64,000 nucleotides of DNA from JAZNQN01 sp045590195 (GTDB lineage: Bacteria; Bacillota; Clostridia; UMGS1883; UMGS1540). Positions within the stretch are counted from its first letter, which is position 1; the number at the start of each line of letters is the position of its first letter. The notes under the pieces are model-generated. The model had not been told where the DNA came from. It was given only the letters and a program-made list of their open reading frames with translations, and ran no database searches. The position numbers and the translations under genes were made by a program. Positions 35,590-44,402 of the stretch are shown here, piece by piece. The stretch is from positions 62,001 through 126,000 of the forward strand of contig JAZNQN010000065.1 of assembly GCA_045590195.1 (NCBI GenBank), written 5' to 3'.

Positions 35590-36861
35590 ATGGATATAAA
35601 TACTTTATTAAAGGGCGTAAAATGCAGTTGCGGCAGAACGCATACGTGTGACATTGAAAGTGTATACATTGAAAACGGCGCAATTTCACGCCTTGGTAAG
35701 CTTTGCGAAAAATATAAAAAAGTTTTAATTGTAGCCGACGAAAATACTTTTTCTGCAGCAGGAGAAAAGGTTTTGGCGGCACTTTCTGATAAAGAAATAA
35801 ACAAGGTTATTTTCAGCGGCAAAACCGTTTTAATTCCTGATGAGAGAGCAATTGATACTGTTGAAAGTGAACTCGGAGATGCCGAAGTAATTATTGCGGT
35901 TGGCTCAGGGGTTATGCAGGATTTATGTAAATACGTTTCGTTTTTTAACAAGCTGCCTTATATGGTTGTTGCAACTGCGCCTTCTATGGATGGCTATGCA
36001 TCTGACGGGGCGGCTATGATATTGAAAGGCATGAAAGAAACTGTTAAAGCGGGCCTGCCAAGGGCAATTGTTGCTGATACGGCCGTTTTGAAAGATGCAC
36101 CTGCTGATATGATTAAAGCGGGATATGGCGATATTATAGGCAAGTATTCTTCACTTTGCGACTGGAAGCTTGCAAGCGCAGTTAACGGGGAATACTATTG
36201 CCAGTATATTTACGATATTACATTTGATATGGTTAAGAAAACACTTTCTCTTGCAGGTGGACTTCTCAAAAGAGAAGAAGAAAGCCTTAAGGCCTTGATG
36301 GAAGCGCTTGTAATTGTTGGTATACTAATTAGTTTTGCAACGTCATCACGCCCTGCATCGGGAAGTGAGCATCATCTTTCACACTTTTTTGAGATTGTTG
36401 GAATAGTAAAAGGAGAGCCTTATTTTTCACACGGAATAGATGTTGCGTATTCTGCAGTTGTAACTGCAAAAATACGTGAGGAGCTTTTAAAAAGAGAGTT
36501 TCCGGCTGTTCAGTATACACCTGAAAGAAGTTTTTATGAAAATAAAATGTGTGAGGTTTATGGCAAGGTTGGAGAAGGCTGTATTGCCCTTCAGGACAAA
36601 CTTGGTACATATAAGGCTGACAGAGTAAGCATTTACAAGGCAAAAGAAAAAGAAATCAGAGAAATTCTTGCTGAAATGCCGTCTTCAAAAGAAATTGAGG
36701 ATATGCTTTCACTGGTTGAACTTGATGCAAATGAGCTTTACAGTTTTTACGGCGAAGAAAAAGTGAATAATGCTATTTTGTATGCAAAAGATTTAAAAGA
36801 CAGGTATACTGTTTTGTGGATGCAGTACGATTTGTTTGGGGGAGAATATGAGAACAGATAA
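35590..36861 (+). CDS. sn-glycerol-1-phosphate dehydrogenase (AraM/EgsA type)
   Basis: 423 residues. NAD-binding AVGSGVMQDLCKYVSF, ATAPSMDGYASDGAA, and the three metal ligands expected in the GGDII-type helix (GYGDIIGK), SGSEHHLSHF and FSHGIDVAY. It reduces dihydroxyacetone phosphate to sn-glycerol 1-phosphate, the stereoisomer used in archaeal lipids and, in Firmicutes, for heptaprenylglyceryl phosphate-type lipids. The N terminus CSCGRTH is cysteine-containing and typical of AraM. It overlaps the HAD phosphatase gene by 14 bases, so both act in one pathway. Confidence 0.92.
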   Translation: MDINTLLKGVKCSCGRTHTCDIESVYIENGAISRLGKLCEKYKKVLIVADENTFSAAGEKVLAALSDKEINKVIFSGKTVLIPDERAIDTVESELGDAEVIIAVGSGVMQDLCKYVSFFNKLPYMVVATAPSMDGYASDGAAMILKGMKETVKAGLPRAIVADTAVLKDAPADMIKAGYGDIIGKYSSLCDWKLASAVNGEYYCQYIYDITFDMVKKTLSLAGGLLKREEESLKALMEALVIVGILISFATSSRPASGSEHHLSHFFEIVGIVKGEPYFSHGIDVAYSAVVTAKIREELLKREFPAVQYTPERSFYENKMCEVYGKVGEGCIALQDKLGTYKADRVSIYKAKEKEIREILAEMPSSKEIEDMLSLVELDANELYSFYGEEKVNNAILYAKDLKDRYTVLWMQYDLFGGEYENR

Positions 36862-37570
36862 AATTAAGGTTATTGCTATGGACCTTGACGGAACGTTAAC
36901 CCAGCACAAGCAACCTCTTGAACCTAAAACAAGAGAAGCGCTTATTATGCTTTCTGAAAAATACAAGCTTTTAATGGTGGGGGCAGGGCAGGTTAAAAGA
37001 ATTTTTAACCAAATGGAGCAGTTTCCTATTGATATAATTGGAAATTATGGCCTGCAGTATGGCGTATACAACAGCGAAACAGAGGATATAGACATTGTAA
37101 GAGATTTAGTTTACGATGTAGATAAGGAAAGCGTTGAAAAAAGAGTTTTGATGCTCAGGGAAAAATATGGTTTTACGGAGTTTGCGGGAGAAAGCGTTGA
37201 GTATCATCCGTCGGGCTGTTTGACGTTTCCAATACTTGGAACGGCCGCAAAGCAGGAAGATAAATTAGCCTTTGACCCTGACAGGGCGAAGAGAAGAAAA
37301 ATTTATGCAGATGTATGCAACACTTTTTCTGAATATACCGTATTTGTTGGAGGTTCATCTTCTTTTGATTTGGCACCTGACAAATACAACAAATTCCGTG
37401 CACTTGATATTTACTGCAAAGAAAACAATTTAATGCACGAAAATGTTGTTTATATAGGCGACGATTACGGAATGGGCGGAAATGACGAGTCGGTTTACAA
37501 ATCTGATTTTCCGTACATAACAATTGATAATTATAAAGATTTTCCTGAAAAGGTAAAAGTTTTTCTGTAA
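36848..37570 (+). CDS. HAD-IIB phosphatase resembling eukaryotic-type phosphomannomutase
   Basis: 240 residues from ATG 36848 (GGGGAGAAT upstream). HAD motif I is DLDGTLT near residue 11; GNYGLQYG, ESVEYHPSGCLTFPILGTAAKQEDK and GGSSSFDLAPDKYNKF follow, then IGDDYGMGGNDE. The order and spacing (SP/FPIG, GG-SFD-P-x-K, GD-x-M-GGND) match the alpha-phosphomannomutase (PMM) branch of HAD-IIB. It probably removes or moves a phosphate on a sugar or polyol. Coupled to the G1P dehydrogenase by overlap, which suggests glycerol phosphate or a sugar phosphate as substrate. Confidence 0.82.
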   Translation: MRTDKIKVIAMDLDGTLTQHKQPLEPKTREALIMLSEKYKLLMVGAGQVKRIFNQMEQFPIDIIGNYGLQYGVYNSETEDIDIVRDLVYDVDKESVEKRVLMLREKYGFTEFAGESVEYHPSGCLTFPILGTAAKQEDKLAFDPDRAKRRKIYADVCNTFSEYTVFVGGSSSFDLAPDKYNKFRALDIYCKENNLMHENVVYIGDDYGMGGNDESVYKSDFPYITIDNYKDFPEKVKVFL

Positions 37571-37573
37571 GAA

Positions 37574-37600
37574 AAAGGGATGTGAACTTCACATCCCTTT
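37574..37600. terminator. Bidirectional terminator between the HAD gene and rarA
   Basis: AAAGGGATGTGAA / TTCACATCCCTTT inverted repeat spanning the end of the HAD gene and the rarA stop codon (37589). Confidence 0.75.
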
Positions 37601-38854
37601 AATTTTATCCCAATATTCTTTTGCGGCTTTTTCGGTTTTATTATTGCCGTAGTTATAATATTTTTTATCTTTTATTTTATCAGGCAGATACTGTTGTTTT
37701 ACATAGTGGTTTTCAAAGGCGTGGGGATATTTATATTCTATGCCTCTGCCCATTTTGGCAGCGCCGCTGTAGTGAGCATCTTTGAGGTGCCCTGGAATAT
37801 CTCCACATTCGCTTTTTCTTACATCTTCAAGAGCTGTCCATATTGCTTCGGAAGCAGAGTTGGATTTAGGTGCAGTGGCAAGAAGTATTGTTGCCTCTGA
37901 AAGTGGAAGAACGGCTTCTGGAAAGCCTACCTGAAAAGCACTGTCAACGCAGGCTTTTACTATGGAAATTGCCGTCGGGTGGGCAAGACCTATATCCTCT
38001 GCGGCAATTACCACAAGACGGCGGCAGATAGAAATTAAATCGCCACCCTCGCAAAGCCTTGCAAGGTAATGAACTGCCGCATCAGGGTCGCTTCCGCGAA
38101 TGGATTTTTGAAAGGCACTTAAAATATCATAGTGGCTGTCGCCATCACGGTCATAACGGAAGGCTTTTTTTGAAGTACAGCCTTCAACTGTTTCGGCAGT
38201 AATATTTATAACGCCGTCTTTATCGGCAAAGGTGCTCATATATGCAACCTCTAGTGTACTTACGGCTTTTCTTACATCGCCGCCTGTACAGGATGCGATA
38301 AACATTAAAACATCATCTGAAACGGAAATATTTACCCCATCGTTTTTTAAAATATCAACGCATCGCTGAAGGGCTTTAAATATCTCCTCGTCGGAAACTT
38401 CTTTAAATTCAAAAACAGTACAGCGCGACAAAATGGCATTGTAAATATAAAAGTACGGGTTTTCTGTTGTGCTGGCAATAAGAGTTATTTTTCCGTTTTC
38501 AATAAACTCCAGCAGCGACTGCTGTTGTTTTTTATTAAAGTTCTGAATTTCGTCGAGATAAAGCAAAACTCCGCCCATACCATCAAAGCCGTTAAGGTCG
38601 GATATAATTGCTTTTATATCTGAAACGGAGGCATTGGTTGCATTAAGTTTATAAAGTTTTTTACCACAAGCCTTGGCGGCAATATTTGCAACAGTTGTTT
38701 TACCGGTTCCTGAAGGGCCGTAAAAAATCATATTTGGAATAGTTCCGCCTTCGATAATTTTTCTCAAAATACCAGTTTCGGACAACAGGTGCTGTTGTCC
38801 GAAAACTTCTGATAAGCTTTGAGGCCTTATTCTGTCTGCCAGAGGTTTGTTCAT
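37589..38854 (-). CDS. rarA: Replication-associated recombination protein A (RarA/MgsA)
   Basis: 421 residues, AAA+ ATPase related to clamp loaders. LADRIRPQSLSEVFGQQHL, Walker A GPSGTGKTTVAN, Walker B LLYLDEIQNF, sensor 1 STTENPYF, and the C-terminal tetramerisation domain (SEAIWTALEDV, GHLKDAHYSG). Acts at stalled replication forks. It begins 9 bases after the glyA stop on the same strand. Confidence 0.94.
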   Translation of the reverse strand: MNKPLADRIRPQSLSEVFGQQHLLSETGILRKIIEGGTIPNMIFYGPSGTGKTTVANIAAKACGKKLYKLNATNASVSDIKAIISDLNGFDGMGGVLLYLDEIQNFNKKQQQSLLEFIENGKITLIASTTENPYFYIYNAILSRCTVFEFKEVSDEEIFKALQRCVDILKNDGVNISVSDDVLMFIASCTGGDVRKAVSTLEVAYMSTFADKDGVINITAETVEGCTSKKAFRYDRDGDSHYDILSAFQKSIRGSDPDAAVHYLARLCEGGDLISICRRLVVIAAEDIGLAHPTAISIVKACVDSAFQVGFPEAVLPLSEATILLATAPKSNSASEAIWTALEDVRKSECGDIPGHLKDAHYSGAAKMGRGIEYKYPHAFENHYVKQQYLPDKIKDKKYYNYGNNKTEKAAKEYWDKIKGM

Positions 38855-38863
38855 AAGCTCACC

Positions 38864-40111
38864 TTATTCGTATAAAGGATATTTTTCGCAGAGTGCTTTT
38901 ACGCCTGCGCGAATTTCGTCTGCTTTGTTTTCAAAATCAAAAATTGCCATTGCAATAAGTTTTGCAATTGTTTCCATATCTTCTTCTTTCATACCGCGGC
39001 TAGTTACTGCAGGAGTACCAATTCTGATACCGCTTGTAATAAACGGGCTTCTGGTATCAAATGGAATTGCGTTTTTATTACATGTAATATTAACTTCGTC
39101 GAGAAGAGCTTCAACTTCTTTACCTGTTTTGCCTGTTTCGGTAAGGTCAACAAGCATAAGGTGGTTATCTGTTCCGCCTGAAACAATTTTAAGGCCTTCT
39201 TTAACGAATGCCTTTGAAAGAGCAGCGGCATTTTTAACAATCTGTTTCTGATATTCTTTGAATTCATCAGAAAGAGCTTCTTTAAAGCATACAGCTTTTG
39301 CAGCGATAATGTGCATAAGAGGACCGCCCTGAATACCTGGGAAAATAGCCTTGTCTACAGCTTTGGCGTGTTCCTCTTTACAAAGGATAAGACCGCCACG
39401 TGGGCCGCGAAGTGTTTTATGAGTTGTTGTTGTAACGAAATCGGCATAAGGCACGGGATTTGGATGAAGGCCTGCTGCAACCAAACCTGCAATGTGAGCC
39501 ATATCTACGAGAAGATATGCGCCAACTTCTTTTGCAATTTCAGAAAATTTTGCAAAATCAATTGTTCTTGAATATGCGCTTGCACCTGCAAGAATAAGTT
39601 TTGGTTTATTTTCAATAGCAAGACGGCGGATTTCATCGTAATCGATTTTACCGTCGGCCTCTGAAACGCCGTAAGGAACAATATTAAAATATTTACCTGA
39701 CATATTTACGGGGCTGCCATGGCTTAAGTGACCGCCGTGTGCTAAATTCATACTAAGTACTGTATCGCCCGGGTTCAATACTGCAAAAAATACTGCCATA
39801 TTAGCCTGAGCACCTGAGTGGGGCTGAACGTTTGCGTGGTCAGCACCGAAAATTTTACAAGCTCTTTCTCTTGCCAAATCTTCTACAACGTCAACAAATT
39901 CGCATCCGCCGTAGTATCTTTTGCCCGGATATCCTTCTGCATATTTATTAGTAAGTGGAGTTCCCATAGCCTCCATAACTGCAGGGCTTACAAAGTTTTC
40001 TGAAGCAATAAGCTCAATTTTGTTTTTCTGACGTGAAGCTTCGTTTTCAATGGCAACTGCAAGCTCACTGTCAAATTTTTTGATTTCATCAATGTGTAAC
40101 AAAATATTCAT
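38864..40111 (-). CDS. glyA: Serine hydroxymethyltransferase
   Basis: 415 residues. IELIASENFVSPAV, the PLP lysine in TTTTHKTLRGPRGG, and GTDNHLMLVDL are all present. It interconverts serine and glycine with transfer of a one-carbon unit to tetrahydrofolate. It precedes rarA by 9 bases and is divergent from nth. Confidence 0.98.
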   Translation of the reverse strand: MNILLHIDEIKKFDSELAVAIENEASRQKNKIELIASENFVSPAVMEAMGTPLTNKYAEGYPGKRYYGGCEFVDVVEDLARERACKIFGADHANVQPHSGAQANMAVFFAVLNPGDTVLSMNLAHGGHLSHGSPVNMSGKYFNIVPYGVSEADGKIDYDEIRRLAIENKPKLILAGASAYSRTIDFAKFSEIAKEVGAYLLVDMAHIAGLVAAGLHPNPVPYADFVTTTTHKTLRGPRGGLILCKEEHAKAVDKAIFPGIQGGPLMHIIAAKAVCFKEALSDEFKEYQKQIVKNAAALSKAFVKEGLKIVSGGTDNHLMLVDLTETGKTGKEVEALLDEVNITCNKNAIPFDTRSPFITSGIRIGTPAVTSRGMKEEDMETIAKLIAMAIFDFENKADEIRAGVKALCEKYPLYE

Positions 40112-40202
40112 CCTCTCTGAAACAATATATATACCATTATATCTCTTTTTCTTTACTTTTTCAATAGTTTTTGATAAAATAAAGTTGTCAGGAGGTTGTT
40201 TT

Positions 40203-40829
40203 ATGACAAATAAAGAAAAATATTTGAAAATCCAGGAGATTTTTGACGATATTTACAGCGATGCCGACTGCTCGCTTGATTATGAAAACCCTTTTCATTT
40301 GCTTGTTGCCGTACAGCTTGCGGCGCAGTGTACCGATGCAAGGGTTAATATGGTTACTCCTCATCTTTTTGAAATTTTGCCCGATGTAAAAGCTTTTGCC
40401 GAGGCGGAAACTAAGGTTATTGAAGAACTTATAAAATCCACCGGGTTTTACCATAACAAAGCTAAAAATTTAAAGGCGTGTGCGCAAAAGCTGATTTCTG
40501 ATTTCGGGGGAGAAGTACCCGATAATATGGAAGATTTATTAAGTCTTCCCGGAGTTGGAAGAAAAACTGCCAACCTAATTATGGGCGATGTTTTTGGCAA
40601 GGGTGGAGTTGTTGTTGATACCCACTGTAAGAGAATTACAAAAAAGATAGGCTTTACAAAACACGACGACCCTACAAAGGTTGAATTTGACCTTGTGAAA
40701 ATAATTCCGAAAGAAAACCAGTCGCGTTTTTGCCATCAGATAGTGTGGCACGGGAGAGAAATTTGTATTGCAAGAAGACCTAAATGTGATATATGCCCAA
40801 TAAAAGAATACTGCAGGAGTTTTAAATAA
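40203..40829 (+). CDS. nth: Endonuclease III
   Basis: 208 residues from ATG 40203 (AGGAGG 8 bases upstream; earlier in-frame codons lie in the glyA promoter region). The helix-hairpin-helix LPGVGRKTANLIMG carries the catalytic lysine, VDTHCKRI the catalytic aspartate, and the C-terminal CIARRPKCDICPIKEYC the [4Fe-4S] cluster (C-x6-C-x2-C-x5-C). A bifunctional glycosylase/AP lyase for oxidised pyrimidines. Confidence 0.96.
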   Translation: MTNKEKYLKIQEIFDDIYSDADCSLDYENPFHLLVAVQLAAQCTDARVNMVTPHLFEILPDVKAFAEAETKVIEELIKSTGFYHNKAKNLKACAQKLISDFGGEVPDNMEDLLSLPGVGRKTANLIMGDVFGKGGVVVDTHCKRITKKIGFTKHDDPTKVEFDLVKIIPKENQSRFCHQIVWHGREICIARRPKCDICPIKEYCRSFK

Positions 40830-40845
40830 ACTCCTGCAGTTTTTT
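40811..40845 (+). terminator. Rho-independent terminator of nth
   Basis: CTGCAGGAGTTT (40811-40822) pairs with AAACTCCTGCAG (40828-40839), then six T. The stem overlaps the last codons of nth. Confidence 0.9.
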
Positions 40846-40872
40846 GTTAATATAGTTATTGGAATTTTTAGG

Positions 40873-41412
40873 TTACAATTCGTATACGGCTCTGCTACCG
40901 CCAACAAATTTTGGTCTTGTTTTTGCAAAGGTTGTATGAGCGTGGCCAACAGAATTTACTGAAAGGCGGAGCGGAACGGCAACATGTTTAAGATGCATTC
41001 CGATAAATGTATCGCCAATATCTATGCCGGCGTGGCCTTTTACAAACTCTACTACCACCGCATCTTTAAACATTTTATAGGCCGAAGTTCCGGCAGAGCC
41101 GCCTGCCTTTGGCTGAGGAATAACAGAAACTATTTCAAAGCCATATTTTAAAGCGGCTTCTCTTTCAATTACAACGGCACGGTTTAAATGCTCGCAGCAG
41201 CCAACTGCAAGGTATACGCCACTGCCTTCAAGGGCACGAAGTGCACCGCCTATAACCGCATCGCCCATTTCGAAAACAGAGCCTTTTCCAATTGTGTTTC
41301 CGGCGATTTCGCTTGTGGAACAACCCATAACCAAAATCTCGCCACTTTTTATTTCTGAAGCTTTTAAAAGCTCGCTTACAGCACTAAAAACTTCGTTTTC
41401 TATATTATTCAT
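40873..41412 (-). CDS. UPF0340 / TIGR01440 family protein (YwlG-like)
   Basis: 179 residues from ATG 41412 (AAGGAGATTTGCA upstream; a longer frame to 41448 has none). Landmarks: VMGCSTSEIAGNTIGKGS, CCEHLNRAVVIE, PKAGGSAGTSAY, GMHLKHVAVPLR. Function unknown. In Bacillus the orthologue ywlG lies next to glyA; here nth separates them, so the old neighbourhood is partly kept. Confidence 0.9.
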   Translation of the reverse strand: MNNIENEVFSAVSELLKASEIKSGEILVMGCSTSEIAGNTIGKGSVFEMGDAVIGGALRALEGSGVYLAVGCCEHLNRAVVIEREAALKYGFEIVSVIPQPKAGGSAGTSAYKMFKDAVVVEFVKGHAGIDIGDTFIGMHLKHVAVPLRLSVNSVGHAHTTFAKTRPKFVGGSRAVYEL

Positions 41413-41463
41413 TGCAAATCTCCTTAAAGTTTTTCTTAATTTTATCATTGTGTAAAAAACTTG

Positions 41464-43014
41464 TCAAGTAGTTGGGATAACAAGTTTTGTTCCTGGAGTC
41501 AGAGAGTGTGAAGGAGAAATATTATTACAGCTTGTTATTTTCTCTATGGGTGTTTTATATTTTTTTGCTACTGACCACATTGTGTCTTCGGGTTGAACAA
41601 AATAGATTACAATAGGAGATTTTTGCTTTTTCTCGCTTTCGGAAATTTTAATATCATCTATCAGGTTTATGGTGTCGTTACATATAATTTTAACACTTGC
41701 CTCTGCAGTGGCACGAATGCTTACAGTAAGATCATCTGAAAGAGTATAGCTGCAACTTTCGGAGTGAACAGAACAATCTACAATAAAATCGGTGCAGGAA
41801 TCAACGCTGACAGAGTGCATAAATGGAAGGGAACCTTTGAAGTTGCAAATTGGTGTTTCGGTATCGGCGGTAATATAAAGAATATCAATTTTCAAAATAC
41901 CTTCAAGATTCACCGAGCTTTCCCCGCGGGTAACTTTTTCTATTACCGGTTTATGGGAAATGTTGCAGATTCGGGCAATAGGAGGGTAATCTTCTCCAAG
42001 ATAAAGCTCGCCTTTAACAGAAATTTGAGGATTGGCAGTTTTTTCAATGCGGTCGATTTTGCAAAGTGAGCGTGAAGGCAAAAGTTCGCAGCACGGGCTA
42101 AAGCAATCGCTTAATATGGTTGCGGTTTGTTCTCCGGAAATATTGATGTTGACCAGTAGATTTATTTCAACACCAAGGGTGTGAATTCCGTTATCATCTT
42201 CATCGGTTTCGTGATAAATGCCGACAACTGTAAAATTTGTGTCGGTGTCCATATCTTCCAAAGCACCGGGAGTTTCAAAAACCTCTGTAAAAGGTATTTC
42301 GTGTTCCATAAATTCAAGGCTCATATCGGCACGACTTACATACAAAGTATTTACGGTGCAAACACCTTTTAAAATGCATTTGTCGGCCAGAAGCTTCACG
42401 TCGCATTCTGAAACATTGGCTGAAATTTTTAAAATTTCGGCAGCTGCAGGTTTTCCTGAAGGGATTTCAAGTTTGTCTGAAACGGAAATATCGAACTCGC
42501 TGTCAAACTGCTGACAAAAAGCATTAACTTCATTTTTTAAAGTTTCTACAGGAATATCGCCCTCGGCATCGGTTACAAATTCCCATTTGCCACGATGAAG
42601 AGCTTTGATTTCTGTGTGAACAGTTGATTTAACACTTAATTTACGGCTGTTTACAAGGCTGTAATTTACTGCAGTTACATCTGCAATAGAACGAATTTTC
42701 ATATCGCCCGTAACGCCATTTGCCTCGCAAACATCAGTAAAGTTTGCCGAGGCTTTGATGCTTTTTACCGGGAAATCGCTCATTTGCGGATCGGGTATAT
42801 AAATAATGGTAAATTCCACCTCGCCGCGGAGAATTACTTTGTCGCCGCCTGCTTCTTTTTCAGTTATATTTGCAGCGGCATCAATCTGAAGTACTCTTGA
42901 AATATCGGGGCAGTTTTGGGGAAGAATTATATCTGTTTCCGCAAAAACCTCGGATCCGCAGCCAACTATGGCCTCGTCATAGTGTATACTGCTTTTTTGT
43001 GTGTCTATATTCAT
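41464..43014 (-). CDS. SPOCS domain protein (DUF3794) with C-terminal LysM
   Basis: 516 residues. Repeated SPOCS/DUF3794 units (about 30-120, 160-260, 300-430; for example VILRGEVEFTIIYIPD and VNLEGILKIDILYIT) and a LysM motif at the end (VQPEDTMWSVAKKYKTPIEK ... LTPGTKLVIP). There is no signal peptide. This architecture is that of spore coat/cortex-associated proteins of Clostridia such as SafA/SipL-like partners; SipL binds SpoIVA through its LysM. The assignment to spore assembly is from family knowledge. Confidence 0.88.
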   Translation of the reverse strand: MNIDTQKSSIHYDEAIVGCGSEVFAETDIILPQNCPDISRVLQIDAAANITEKEAGGDKVILRGEVEFTIIYIPDPQMSDFPVKSIKASANFTDVCEANGVTGDMKIRSIADVTAVNYSLVNSRKLSVKSTVHTEIKALHRGKWEFVTDAEGDIPVETLKNEVNAFCQQFDSEFDISVSDKLEIPSGKPAAAEILKISANVSECDVKLLADKCILKGVCTVNTLYVSRADMSLEFMEHEIPFTEVFETPGALEDMDTDTNFTVVGIYHETDEDDNGIHTLGVEINLLVNINISGEQTATILSDCFSPCCELLPSRSLCKIDRIEKTANPQISVKGELYLGEDYPPIARICNISHKPVIEKVTRGESSVNLEGILKIDILYITADTETPICNFKGSLPFMHSVSVDSCTDFIVDCSVHSESCSYTLSDDLTVSIRATAEASVKIICNDTINLIDDIKISESEKKQKSPIVIYFVQPEDTMWSVAKKYKTPIEKITSCNNISPSHSLTPGTKLVIPTT

Positions 43015-43170
43015 AGTAAACCTCCCAGAAAGTTATTCTACCATATTTATATGTTTTCTTGTTTTAAGGTAGTACAATTTTTTCTTGTTTATTTTTGTTA
43101 CTTGAGTTATACTGTAGTTATAATGTGAGTATTTTTAAATATCGAAGTTTTTTAAAGGCGGTATTTAAAA

Positions 43171-43578
43171 ATGAAAAAGTTTTTATGCATAATTGTGGTT
43201 TTGGGTGTTATTGTAGCGAAAACTGTTTCTTCAAACACATATGAGGCAGAAACTGAAAAAGGCAGAATAAAGTGCATAAGTCAGTACGGCTGGAAGGTGA
43301 GCGAAAAGATTGAAGAAGCAGTAATTTCAATTCCAAAACCTTTAAACCTTGTGTACATAAGGTACAACGAAATTCAGAAAAGAGCAGGCTTTGATATTTC
43401 GGAATATGAGGGAAAAAAGGTTTGCCGCTATACTTACAAGGTTTTAAATCACAGCCATAAAGGCGATGTATATGCAAATATTTTTGTGTGTGACGGAAAA
43501 ATGATAGCGGCTGACATTATGTCCAGAGATATTGGTGGCTTTATGCACGAGATAAACAGAAAGGAATTTATAAAATAA
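43171..43578 (+). CDS. Small exported DUF4830 domain protein
   Basis: 135 residues with a hydrophobic N-terminal signal/anchor (1-20). Conserved features of DUF4830 as I know it: QYGWKVSEKIEEAVISIP, YIRYNEIQKRAGFDISEYEGK, YTYKVLNH, VCDGKMIAADIMS and GGFMHEI. Function unknown. Its stop overlaps the rsuA start (TAATG), so the two are coupled. Confidence 0.8.
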   Translation: MKKFLCIIVVLGVIVAKTVSSNTYEAETEKGRIKCISQYGWKVSEKIEEAVISIPKPLNLVYIRYNEIQKRAGFDISEYEGKKVCRYTYKVLNHSHKGDVYANIFVCDGKMIAADIMSRDIGGFMHEINRKEFIK

Positions 43579-44279
43579 TGCGACTTGACAAATATGCGGC
43601 TTTTGCGGCAAAAAGCAGACGTGATATAAAAAAGATGATAGGAGAGGGAAGAGTTTGTGTCAATGGTAAAATCGTGAAGGATGCAGGTTTTAATGTTAAT
43701 GCGAGCGACGAGGTTTTAGTTGACGGAAAGCCGTTTCGGTATAGAGAATTTATTTACCTTATAATGAATAAACCCGAAGGAGTTGTATCGGCAACTTATG
43801 ACCCGAAAAAGAAAACAGTTATCGACCTGCTCTCTGAAGAGGACAAAAGATTTGAGCCTTTTCCTGTTGGCAGGCTTGATATTGATACCACTGGGCTTCT
43901 TCTTCTAACAAATGACGGAAAGGCGGCACATAATTTATTATCGCCATCAAAAAAAGTTCCCAAAAAATATGTTGCGCTACTTGATGCACCGGTTGAAAGC
44001 GGAGATATTAAAAAATTTGAAGAAGGCATAGTACTTGACGATGGCTACAAAACAAAGCCTGCAATTTTGTTGCCCCTTGAAGGTAACAGGGCAGAGGTTA
44101 CAATTTCGGAAGGGAAATTTCATCAGGTAAAGCGAATGTTCGCCGATGTTGGAAAGAAAGTTTTAGCTCTTAAAAGGGTTGAATTTGCAAGCCTTTCACT
44201 TGACGCAAAGCTCTCTGAAGGAGAGTACAGGCACATTCGCCCTGAAGAAATGCAAATTTTAGATAGGATTATGCAATAG
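43578..44279 (+). CDS. 16S rRNA pseudouridine synthase (RsuA/RluB/E/F family)
   Basis: 233 residues. N-terminal S4 RNA-binding domain (RLDKYAAFAAKSRRDIKKMI) and the catalytic GRLDIDTTGLLLLTND with the aspartate nucleophile; EGKFHQVKRMF near the end. By length and signature closest to RsuA, which modifies U516 of 16S rRNA, but the substrate cannot be fixed by reading. Confidence 0.92.
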   Translation: MRLDKYAAFAAKSRRDIKKMIGEGRVCVNGKIVKDAGFNVNASDEVLVDGKPFRYREFIYLIMNKPEGVVSATYDPKKKTVIDLLSEEDKRFEPFPVGRLDIDTTGLLLLTNDGKAAHNLLSPSKKVPKKYVALLDAPVESGDIKKFEEGIVLDDGYKTKPAILLPLEGNRAEVTISEGKFHQVKRMFADVGKKVLALKRVEFASLSLDAKLSEGEYRHIRPEEMQILDRIMQ

Positions 44280-44402
44280 TACTAAAGAAAAACTATTTTT
44301 TTGTGTGTTTTGCGTATTTTCAAATTTGAAAAAATGTGTTATATTATATTAAGTAATTAAAATGAGTGCCTGTGCAATAGGCGCGTTTAGGAGGATACTT
44401 AA

